The notes under the pieces are model-generated. The model was given only the letters and a program-made list of their open reading frames with translations. It was not told the DNA's origin and did no database searches. DNA of 64,000 bases from Brachyhypopomus gauderio. Taxonomy: Eukaryota > Chordata > Actinopteri > Gymnotiformes > Hypopomidae. This document shows, in pieces, positions 31,284 to 43,900 of the stretch; within the stretch, counting starts at the first letter, position 1; every line of letters begins with the position of its first letter. Position numbers and translations under genes: made by a program. The DNA lies in contig NW_027506907.1 in the NCBI RefSeq assembly GCF_052324685.1, forward strand, positions 541,744 through 605,743. The letters run 5' to 3'.

Positions 31284-34200
31284 AAAGCAGGAGAGAGCAC
31301 AAGAAAAAGAGAAGACATTTGCCATGTTTTTCATTTCTCATTCTTGAGATGTGTGGTATTTTGTATTAGTCCTGCTTTATCGTTTAACAGGCGTGTGTGG
31401 GTAATCACTGCAGGATATGAGGTTGGTTTGCGTTAATATCAAAGCACTGAAGTCAGAGGTCTGTTCATATTCTGCGTCTAATGTTTATCATTTGTTTGAG
31501 TTCATCTGAGGTTAATTTAAGGGAAACACAAACCTGGAGGTGTAGTGTGCTTGTACTGTTTTTTGTGTAAAGGGTTCTTCCTGGAAGAAATAAGGACATG
31601 CAAAATTAATTTAAACTACAAGAGTTTTCAGAACAAGGAATTACTTTGTAATCCCATTTAGTTGAATTCCACTCTCCACCAGATGTAATTAAAGCACAAA
31701 TTGAAAACCCTGTGACATACTTCATCCAATAATGACAATTAGCAGGGAGTTGCAAATGAGGGTGTGTCAGTATGCTCGCATGCTTAATTAAGCACAGTAA
31801 TTAACGATTGGCTGTGATTAGCATTTTGAGGTGCAACACTACTCTGACCAAACTCACCTGTAGCAGTCAGTACCATATGGACATTCAGGCCTGTCGTCAC
31901 CTCCGTCACAGTCATCCTCGTTACTGCACTCTTCCTCATGGTCATCATCTCCTGGGTGACTACACTCACGGAAGTGGATGGGGTTTTTTCTGGAAGAAGA
32001 GAACAAAGGGAAAATGAGAGTGAATTCAGGCTGGTTAAATCAAGGTAAATAACTGTGTTGCAAGAGTGGACGATTGAAATGTACAATTCATATGAATTTT
32101 GCATAGTTGACAACTAAACACATACATGCGTTTTTCATTTCGCTGATTGCATCATAATGAAATGTTTACCCTAGAAGGTTTTGTTATTTCAAAGTGTACA
32201 ATTCAATTTTAATGCCCACGTGTTGCAGGATTGAGCAATACTAAAGAGCACAGTCTGCTTCTAAGACAATAAGTGTTTTTTAACCTCCCCTGCCCCCATT
32301 GTAGAACTATTAGGACGTTTTTTTAGGAGGACACAAACACAAGTAAACCAGCAGGTAGACAAAATAACCACAGTAAAGAAGAAAAAGAGAAAAATGTATC
32401 AGAGATGATAAGAAAATGAAACAGAAAAATTGGATTATTATTTATAGTAATAATAAAATTATTTAAGCAGGTTAAAGGGTTCACAGATCTTTAATCTTGT
32501 TGTCACCTTTATGCTTTATGGGTAAAGATGTCATTTCAACAGCGTACAGAACGGCCAAATGAATCGGGCCTGCATCTGCCACGTCACTTGGACCCAAATG
32601 TAAGGAAACATGACACTGTGTGTGACTGTAAATATTCACTGGATGGAAAGATCCCATATACTGATTACAATTCTGGAATCCCCTTCTCGAATGTGAGGAA
32701 CTGTTAAAAGTTCTTCATCTGTTAGCTGTTTGCAATCAAAACCAGAGACGTAAGACACTCTGACAGCCGTAGCATTCTTTGACATCACTGAAAACCCATG
32801 GAACCAGTTTGGACATAGAGACTTCATAGAATTTGACAATGGAGACTTAAGAGTCCTAACTTAAACGAGCGTTATCTGATGCTCAGAGGAAACAAACAAC
32901 GCAAAGTAATATGACCAAACGCAGCAAGAACTTTAAACTGGAATCACACATAATCATTCCTTGTTTAGAAGGGGCTTTCAGAAGCAGATTATCTTATTGG
33001 TTGCTTTTGCTGAACTAATGCTTGGAACAAGAGTTTTCTAGAATTTTATCAAGGTATTCTAGAACTTTTTCAAGGTTTTCTAGAAGCACTGTACCTGTAG
33101 CAGGAGGTGCCATAAGGACATGGTGTCCGCTGCTGAGCTTTGGACTTAGAGCCGTCTCCAGGATCTGCGACCTTTGTCCTCTGGCGTCCGTTCTGTGAGG
33201 GTTGCTCGTTTGCCTGCGAGTTTCTGGGCTCTTCCATTGCAGGGGGTGAGCCTCCAGTTCCAGACCTCGGAGGGACCTCTGCTTTCTTCCTTCCTCTCCC
33301 TTTCACCTCCTCTTCCTCTCTCTCTTCTGTGTCAACCACAGCTGCCTCTTCACCAACCCTGACCTCGGGAGACCTCTCTGGGCTCAAATGAGGAGCATGA
33401 GCCTGGTCCTGCTGGAACAGTCAAGGGTGTCACTTGTTATGCACATAACATCCTATAGGAAATATCAACCCCAACACACTCACAACCCAAAAATGAGTAA
33501 TACAATGTGGTCTTGAGAAAGGATATTGTGAAAGAAATGCACAATAGCTCACAATTGCAAATAAATCATTTCAATTTCAAGTTCAAGACACAAGTTCAAC
33601 CAAGAAAAACCCCCAATTATTTCTAAAAAGACTTGGGCTTATGTAAGTCCACCCTGTGTCTTTGAAAAACAGCCCAGTGAGTCCAACCCTAGTGTGTCTT
33701 CACAGTGTCTTCACCATGATGCCACAGCTCCAGGACGTTAGCACACACCTGGCTTTCATCAGGGTCACCCGCCAGCCTGCGTGCTCTCTTCCTGGGCATC
33801 CGAACCACCTCACTCTGCTCAACCTCCTCCTCCTCCTCATCATCGTCTGATAAAGGCAGCCTGGCCCGAGCCTGTTCGCGCCTGGCTGCCCGTTTGGGCC
33901 GGGCCGGGTTTGGAGTGGCCCGTGCTGGAGTTCGCTTAGCTGCTGCTAGAGAGAGGAATAGCAGATGGAATAAACTGCACAAGGATCAAATAAACACAAA
34001 CAACTAAATAAACACTATTACTAAATATTTTAGTCTCACAGAGAGAAAATACACAACTTCAAAAAATTAAAAACAAAAAAAATTGTTTTTTAGCACTGAG
34101 AGGACAGGGTTTATTCTTAAAAGTGGACAGACTAGTTGAAATGAAATGTGCCATATTTGTCAATTGTGATTTTTCACTGCAATCGAAATTTGTCCTCCGC

Positions 34201-34883
34201 ATTTACCCATCTGTGCAATTAGAACACACACCACACACACACACACACACACAAGTGATTACTAGGGGGCTGTGGTGCCCCCTAGTAATCATGCCCAGAG
34301 CGGTGGGCAGCCCTAGTCCGGCACCCGGGGAGCAGTTGTTGTTAGGTGCCTTGCTCAAGGGCACCTCAGTCATGGCCTCAGGCCTGGGAATCGAACCCAC
34401 GACCCTAGAGGGTGCTGTGTAGGCCCTGGCAAATAATACAGAGTAATACACTGATTTTCTTTTTTGTAGAACAGCGTTTATACACTCTTAGGTAGTATAA
34501 AAAAGGGTGAACCACAAATAACATGTTCTGATCCTAACAACACATAATTGGATAGAAAATGAGCAAGAACTGAACCAAGACCTCAGAAGAGCAGCGGCCT
34601 GCTCACTTACCTCTGCTCATGGGGGGGTGTCACTTACATAATCACATTTGACACAAAGAGAAAATCATGGAAATACGTTTTTTGTATGTTTTGATATTAA
34701 ATTCAAATGAATGTATTTCTGGGTTTTCAGAAATTTGCTGATGAGACCATTATAAGCTTAATAGTATGCAGTTTTGTGTTTGGGACATTTAATTTTTTTA
34801 CCCAGAAGTATACAACAAGATGTGTCTGAACTGAATACGACCAGTTGTGAGAAGCCAGTGTAATGTAATGAGCACAGGTGTGT

Positions 34884-34942
<59 letters not shown>

Positions 34943-36994
34943 AGAACAGGAGTAATGATGTTTGCAGTTTTCTTTGAATGAGTAATTGCAGAATCTGAAT
35001 TATGGATGTACTGCAGTTTGCTGCTTTAGACATGTAAATGTAATATGTGTTTGGAAGTACAACGTAGAGTCATCATTTGATACTTGATATCAAGCAGTTT
35101 CTGTGCTATGGCAAGAGTGAAAACCACACTGAAACATCTGTTACAAATCACTGTTGGACTGCAATTGAGGCGTCTACCTGCTACAAATCGTTTACAAGAA
35201 GTGTACAGACAGAGACGGGCCCGCTGGGTGTAAGGGTGGTTTCTTAAGAATGAGAGAGACAGTAGCAGTTTTCAGACGCACTGGAACTAAGCTGGAGACG
35301 GTAGAACTGATCACCGCGTTCACAGCGGATCACGGTGGATCATCGTGAGTTGCATGTAAATGAAGTGATCCTTCCTTCCAGAGGGACGAGTTAATAAGGG
35401 AGGTGAAAGTGGGGTTATAGTTACTAATATGCTCATCAGAAGAAAGCTGGATTGTGGCTGTACTATTTAGCTTGACATCAAGATATGGTGCTTTTCCTAC
35501 ATATCTTTTGTAAGTGTATGTGAAGAGCAAATGTAACGAGTTCTGTGGTCCGATATTCCATGAACAGCGCCAGACTGGCAGATTATATTTCCTAGCGCTG
35601 AGTAAACAAAGCCTTTTACGTACCCATTTTTCTGAGATTGGTAACAAACATTTCCCAAACAGAATCAAAATAGTTAAGAAGAGAGAAAAAATAATCATAG
35701 ACTTAAGTCAGACCTCAGAGAGCAAGTATGAAAGTCTAAATGAATATTCCAGTCATCCAGGAGAACTCCTGGAGCAAACAGAGGAACCTCTGACACAAAA
35801 TGTTGAGATGGATGATCAGGTTAATTAAAATCGCACAAAACGTTTTTATTGCTAGAATTTCGGGGGTACGGCTTCTAAAAGTGTCACAGTGCCAACACGT
35901 ATGTCATCTCTAAAAACCACGACAGGTCTTCCTCTCTCATGTTACAGCACCATCACGCGCTGGAGAAGAAAACGTTTTCGAAGTCGTCTCGTTTTTATGT
36001 AACTATCAGGTGTCACAGAAAGTCGCAACTGCTCGATAACTTGTGGGCCAAAAGGGTGTTTTTTTTTTGTTAGCAAACAACGAAAAAGAACCACAGCGAT
36101 CTTACGGACCATTTGTCTAGCATCAGAGTCCAGTTCTGGTAAACATCACAACAGGTAGATGTTTTATCTGCCTCCGTCCGTTTAGTCTCAAGTCTCTGTC
36201 CGTTTTAGTCTGATAAAATAGAAGGAACACAGTGGCCAGCAGTGCGGCGTAAACCTATCCAGGTTGGAGAGCTATTTCTGCAGTAACACACTCTTCACAG
36301 TGTGGATAAACATCAGAGCACTAGAGGCAGTCAAACGTGAAGGTGCTGATGAGGTGGGCACCATTTTGTAGCAGAAATGTAAGGGATTCAATTCAAGCAA
36401 GGCTACAATATCCAAGATGAAACCCAGGAAATTCATCCAGAGTTACCAATTAGGAACAGAGTTAAAGCACGTTAGCATATCTTCAAGGCCATCAAGAGGT
36501 ATGACATCAGCAAACAAAGACCTGGAAGCCAACGTCTCCGTGAGTAAAAGGGAACAAGAAAGAGAAGGACCCACAAAAGCCCACGCGATCCAGAGAGCAG
36601 CGGCCAGAGCAGCCCAGCACACCAGCATACGCTTCACCGCAAGTGTACCTTAATAGTGAACATTCTCGTGATCATTCGACACCATCATCACCACCAATAG
36701 AGATGGAAATGCCTCATTGTCGTTAACAGCACCAGCAGTACAATGTGATTGATTAATCTTAACCCAAAACCACTTATGTTCAATAATAATGAAAAGATGA
36801 TAGCAGCGGTCATTATGCAAAGATGTTTGTGCTAAATGAGCCCTGCTGGCTTTCATTTATACCAAACCGTTTTAGAGTCCTGGATGGAAAATTCCTATGA
36901 AATAAAATGGTTGTTTATTGGGTTATAAAATAGTTGCTCGTTAAGAGTAACATACAGCCGCTGGAACAGCAGCAATGGTAGCAGAGTGAGTTGA

Positions 36995-37067
<73 letters not shown>

Positions 37068-39172
37068 GGCATAATACTTATGAGTCTCTTTGGAGTCCTT
37101 TCTGAAGCATGGTCAAGACTTCAGTTTATCATGCTTTGTGTGGGTGGCAGCAATGTAAATGCAACAGATCCCTCAAACAATGTTTCAAGAAAGAAGCAAA
37201 ACAGGATAAATGCTGTATGTAACTGTGAAACTGCTGTGTGCATGTTTGCATGAGTGTGTGTGTGTGAAATAAGTGATCAAACCGAAGTGGCATTTAAACA
37301 TCTCCAGATGTGAGAGCTGTCAGTGGCCAGCGTGACCACGTGTGCCGGCCCAAGATGTTATCAGCTTGTAAAACAGCACCAGGTGCTTCTCTCCCACAGA
37401 GGAGCCACAGCTGGTTTGTACTGAACTCAGTCGATGGGCTGATAAAGTAGAAGAACCTAGTAAAAGTCTCTCTGAATGTCAGCGCATATGTTCAAACACT
37501 AACAAGCTGATCCAATGGTCACTGAAGCTAAATGGATAATGAACATTACGGGACAATCAAAGCGCCGTTATGACCTCCTGCTATTGATCATACTGAGTGG
37601 ACTTAATGAGGAGAGAAAAGCGAGAGCAATACCAGCATTGAGAAAGAATGAGAGAGTATGAGTGAGTGTGAGAGAATGAGAGAGTGAGAGAGTGAGAGCA
37701 CAAGAGTGTGAGAGAGAGTGAAAGTGTGAGAGAATGAGAGAGTAAGAGCGTAAGAGTGTGAGAGAATGAGAGAGTAAGAGTATAAGAGAGTGTAAGTGAA
37801 TGAGAGTGAGATTGTGTGAGCGAATGAGAGTAAGAGAGAGTGTAAGAGTGTGAGAGAATGAGTGAGAGAATGAGAGAATAAGAGTGAGAGAGTTTAAAGT
37901 GTGAGAGAATGAGAGTGAGAGCATGTGAACGAAAGAGTGAGATTGAAAATGAGAGTGAGAAAGAATACAGGAGAGAATGAGTCAGAGAATGAGAGAAAGA
38001 ATCACAAATTAAGAGAGAAGAGAATAAGAGTTAGATAAAATGAGTAAAACAGATTAAGAGAGAGTGAGAGAATAATAAAGTGAGATACAGAATGAGTGAG
38101 ATAGATTAAGACAGTGAGAGAATAAGAGAGTGAAAGAATAAAAGTGAGTGATAGAGTGAGCAGGACAGATTAAGAGAGAGTGAGAGAATAAGAGAGTGAA
38201 AGATAGAATGAGTGAGACCTAAGAGAATAAGAGAGAATGAAAGGTGAGAGACTGAGAATAAGAGAGAGACAATAAAAGTGTGAGAATGAGTGTGATAGAA
38301 TGAGAGAGAATGAGAGAGTGAGAGAGAATGAGAGGAGAATAAAAGAGAGAGAGAGAGAGAGAGAGAGACTCTTTCATGTGTCTTTTACTACACATAGAAT
38401 AATAAACTTCCAGAAACCTTTAATAAAGCTCGGACAGTGTTTGTTGTCTCTTTCTGGCTGTGCAGTGAAGTGGTCTGTGCACTGAGGTGGTCTGTGAGGT
38501 GAGCTGGTCTGTGAGGTGAGCTGGTCTGTGTGGTCAGGTGGTCTGTGTGGTCAGGTGGTCTGTGTGGCAAAATGGTTTGTGTGGCAAAATGGTTTGTGTG
38601 GCAAGGTGGTCTGTGTGGTGAGCTGGTCTGTGTAATCAGGTGGTCTGTGTGGCGAGGTGTTCTGTATGGTGAGCTGGTCTGTGTAATCAGGTGGTCTGTG
38701 TGGCGAGGTGGTCTGTATGGTGAGCTGGTCTGTGTAATCAAGTGGTCTGTGTGGCGAGGTGGTCTGTATGGTGAGCTGGTCTATGTAATCAGGTGGTCTG
38801 TGTGGCGAGGTGGTCTGTATGGTGAGCTGGTCTGTGTAATCAGGTGGTCTGTGTGGCGAGGTGTTCTGTATGGTGAGCTGGTCTGTGTAATCAGGTGGTC
38901 TGTGTGGCGAGGTGGTCTGTATGGTGAGCTGGTCTGTGTAATCAGGTGGTCTGTGTGGCGAGGTGGTCTGTATGGTGAGCTGATCTGTGCGGTGGATTAA
39001 CTTTCTCGCATTAGTCAGCTAAACACAAGCAGCTGTGAGGATGGTGTGGGAGGGCCAGAGTGCAGACATCACAGATGAGGCGCTCGCACAAGAGCGCAAT
39101 TACCACGATAACATCAAAGCTCCTCGGCCCTTAGATACCCTGCTTGTGTTCCCTTCCCTGCAGCTCTCTGAC

Positions 39173-39260
<88 letters not shown>

Positions 39261-40879
39261 CCACTAGACAACAATCCCCGACATCTGACAACCGTTGCTA
39301 ACTATCGTGCGCAGTTAGCAGCGGTTAACAAGCACGTCTCCACCGGCAGCCGGCAGCATTGCGAGCCGTGTGGTGGGTGTAGCGCTCCGTCGCCATGGGG
39401 ACATCACCTGTTGCTGGCAATGATTTCAGAGCTGTTGGGGTGACGACCATCATCCATGCGGGCAGAAGGCGTTTTCTCTGAGGGGTGTCAGGGGCAGATG
39501 CTACCGTCCTGGAGACTGGAGCCTCACCCACCACCTGAGCAAAGACCACCATTCAAAGAACAGCACAGCAGACACACCACAGAACAACACTACATTTATA
39601 GCCACAGAGAAAAAAACAAACATTGGTAACTAAGAAACAGTATGTCAATTATGCCAGCTATTGCGATGTGAATTCCAAGGTTTCTGTATTCTACAGATAC
39701 TGTGAAATTCTATTACACCTGAATTCTACAGTAAAGACAATATGAATTCTATAGTTTCTGGATTCGACAGTAAACATAAGGTCTACATTGTCTGAAGGGT
39801 GAAATGCTACAGTTCGGATCAGGGGACTCGATACCTGGCTGCAGGGTGTGAGTGAGGGCCCACTTCCAGCCCGGGGTGTGTACGCCAGCGTCTCCTCGGA
39901 CGGCTGAGGAGGTTTCGATGTGTCCTCCACATCTGTGTCCTTGCCTGTCTCTACCTCACAGCCCTGACTGTTCCTGTGTCAAAACAAAACACACACAGAA
40001 AGCAAATGCAAACCTTATTCCCTTCATTCATCACCTGGTGTTCTGTGTGAATGAGTATTAAATAAACTAAAAGTTATGTTAGAAATCGTCACTTTGAAAC
40101 CTCTAGATGGCCAACAATTAACCCGGATAAACTCTCAAAGAGTTGACAAGCGATGTTTTGTTTTATACTGGAAATCAAAGCCTTCTTAACTCTAATTTGT
40201 TAGTAATTAAGCATGAAAGTCTTAATTATCCGTGGGATCAGCTTTAACTTGGTCTTAAATGATTCTGTAACTATATCAATAAACACACTGACATACACAG
40301 ACACATACATATGCACCATGGCAATATATTTCCTGTCATGTTCTAGTCCTAGACTCCTTTCTTCAGGTTTGTGTATATGTTGGTGTGGTTGGTTGTATAC
40401 GTGTTCACCAGTCTCGTAGACCTAATGTGTTATACGCGGGGCTTGTTATGGGTTTGGTATATATTGTGTGTGTTTGTTGTGTCCCGTGTTCATCTTTGTG
40501 AGTCTACTTCGTGTTCCATGTTGAATATTTGCCAAGCGCTACTTCTAATAGTCGCCATTGTTGTAATAAAGCTGTGTTCTCAAGATTACTCCAGTTCAGT
40601 CTCCACATACTGCCATACCTCGCAAGTTACATTTCCTTATTCATAAATGTGAATTGCCAGGCATATTTTATTGTTCACACATTATATGCTACCGCATGTT
40701 ATAATAGTGTGGCATATTTAGCATGCCGTATAGCGTTATCACGTTTATGAATCTGGCCTACAGATTCAGCTCCTGTTCAGTAAAGGGTAAACAACTGTAA
40801 AGGTTTGTTTTTGTCAAGAGGCATTAACATGAATGCATTTTATGTTATAGTGGGTCTAATTTACAAAAAGTTAATGAAC

Positions 40880-40956
<77 letters not shown>

Positions 40957-43900
40957 AATCTGCCACAACACAAAATGACAAGTGAATAACACTGATGATC
41001 TCATTACAACAGCTGGCGATGGCAGAGAGCTGTCAGAACACCTGGACCAGGGGTACCCACACCTTTTCATCTTGCGAGCTACTTATAAGATGACCAACTC
41101 AAAATGATCTACCTACTATAAAAATGCAAAACAAAGTTATTTCTTCTATATTATCCTTATTTAAGTTATTATTATTATTACTATTTAATATTGTGTATTC
41201 TTTCTTTCATTTTCCATTTAGGATAAATAAATTATTTTATTTATTTATATTTATATTTATAAAGTATTTTAAAGTACACTCTCAGTCCGCAATATTCTTC
41301 CAAAGCTGTTGGGTCAAATCCTCGGTCGTGGTTTCAGAGCGCCTTGTAACTGTATTCCTCGATAGCTGGAGAACGTTGATTGAAGATAATATTTCAGATT
41401 TGTTTTTAAAGTCTTGGAACAAGGAATTAGCTGCTTCGTCTTGGACGGACTTCTTGTGTTTAACAATTAAGTGACTCAGCCGAAATGATGCATCTGTGGC
41501 TGCCTTCGCTTTTGTAGTCAGATGTTAGAATAATTGGGATTTTAGTTCTTACACCTTTCTCCTTCTCAGCTCGCTTTTCGGAGGAAAGTCAATGTCATAG
41601 TTTTTATGAACAGTCCGAAAATGCCGCTCTACATTTCCCTTCTTTGGAATAGCAACAGCAAACACACTAAGAATATGACATAGTGAAACAAATCCTCCTC
41701 CCATTCTGTTTGAAGTTGTAGGTTTTAGGCTTCTTACCCGGACCAGCTAAGGCACTCATTTTTATACCTTTTGTTGTATTTAGTTTAAATAAATTGGTAC
41801 GCTGAAAGGTAACTGAACAAGTTAGCGCGGTTTAACACGCATGCGTAGGTTGTCAGAAGTTCAGACGTCAGATTGGCTACCCTGTCAGTCAATCAAAATA
41901 CAAATGTTAGTGCAGATGGACCATAGCCTGTCATTCATTCCCTACATTTTAATGTCATGCGATCTACCCACACTTCCTTCGCGATCGACCAGTAGATCGT
42001 GATCGACGTATTGGGCACCCCTGACCTAGACCATCGCAGCTTGACCCCGCCAAGCCCCTCACGCCACTGAGAGTGTCAGAACTGGAGCGATAGACACAGG
42101 TGGCCGGACTGAGGAATCACGATGGAGTTTTTCCCTCTCTCTTTTTCCTGGGGATGAAGAGGAGAGACCGGCGGTGTGGAGTTCAGGGAAGTGTTCCTGC
42201 TGGGAACCCTTGAGTTTTGGCGTTGGCGCACATCACGTTGACACATTCCACATACCGAAACACTGCCACAGAACGAGTCCACAGGATTCCCCAACAGCCG
42301 TGGGAAAACGCCATGCATGGACGAAATTTTGATTTCATAGGTGGGGGGGACACAAATGGCTTGAGAATTGGGGCGCGGGGTTTACCAAAACCGGCTTTTG
42401 AAAAATTGCAGGGGACACGTCCCCCCGTCCCGCCCCAAATTACGTCCGTGACGCCGCGGAATATCCACTCAGTAGTGGCCTGAGAAATACAGGCACATAT
42501 ATAATATTTGACCCTCTGAGAATTCTAGAGTTCTATTCTTAGTAAAGTAAGCATGTTAACCATGACACAAACGATTGTCTAGTACGCGCATTCTGACGTA
42601 GTTCATGAAAAGATTACATGAGCTGCAGATGTAACAGGGCCGATATGAGGTAGTGGAAACTGTACATAACGCTGCACTCGGTGCATCACTGCTGGGATGA
42701 AGGTTGACAAATGAAAGCAGACTGATAAATGCCTGCAGTCATCGCCACTGTATGCTGAAACGGACCAGACGCCTACAAGCCAAGGATAGCCAGATGTTGT
42801 GTAAGGCCAGGAATGGCGTGGCTCCTCCGTGGCCACTGTTCTATGTCATGTTCTGTTGTATTAAACAGTGACAATCTAGCGTGACCTGCCAGGCCAGGGG
42901 GGTTGATTGCCTCATTTTCTGGCTTGTAGAAGAGGAATTCTCCTGTGAAATACTCTCACGCGAAAGACAAGGAAAATGCGGCTTGTTTTCCTTGGTGTAA
43001 AAGAAAAAGTGCAATTTTTCAATTTAGCTTCCGTTTGCAAATCTCTGCAGATTGGCAGTTTTGCACAAGCTCCTTTCTTAATTCTGAGCTTTAAACCGTG
43101 CCAGTCTTTAAATATACATTTATTTAGAGGCAGCCGAACAGCGGAACGGTGGAATGGGGGAACTGTACAGTGGCAGAACTATGGAACAGTGGAACAGCGG
43201 AATTATAGAACAGCAGAACTATGGAACAGCGGAATTATAGAACAGCGGAACTATGGAACAGCGGAACTATGGAACAGCAGAACTATAGAACAGCACAACG
43301 ATGAAACAGTGGAATTATAGAACAGCGGAACTATGGAACAGCAGAACGATGAAACAGCGGAACTATGGAACAGCGGAACTATGGAACAGCAGAACGATGA
43401 AACAGCGGAACTATGGAACAGCGGAACTATGGAACAGCGGAACTATGGAACAGCGGAACTATGGAACAGCGGAACTATGGAACAGCAGAACTATGGAACA
43501 GCAGAACGATGAAACAGCGGAACTATGGAACAGCGGAACTATGGAACAGCGGAACTATGGAACAGCACAACGATGAAACAGCGGAACTATGGAACAGCAG
43601 AACGATGAAACAGCGGAACTATGGAACAGCGGAACTATGGAACAGCACAACGATGAAACAGTGGAATTATAGAACAGCAGAACTATGGAACAGCACAACG
43701 ATGAAACAGTGGAACTGGAACAGCGGACCTGTGGAACAAAAATAATTGTTCATTTAAATGTTTATGTAAACCCTCTTTTCCAGTGTGGAATCAAACAGCA
43801 AAGGACATGGAGATGAGAATTACAAACACAAAAACAAAACGTATAAGCAGAATTCTGTCCTGCTTCTGTCTGCACAGTAAATACTCGCTCGGCACTCCAG

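Noticed and set aside
38530-39000. 156-codon ORF with 17-residue repeats
   Set aside because: It is the translation of a 51-bp minisatellite within an aplf intron, on the opposite strand, with no promoter or splice context.
40330-40640. Block suspected to be part of an LTR-type or SINE repeat in an aplf intron
   Set aside because: No paired ends, primer-binding site or target duplication could be found; family not assignable.
43301-43745. Overlapping ORFs rich in NYGTAELWNS repeats
   Set aside because: They are translations of the 16-bp minisatellite; the cycle closes every 48 bp and lacks stops by chance.
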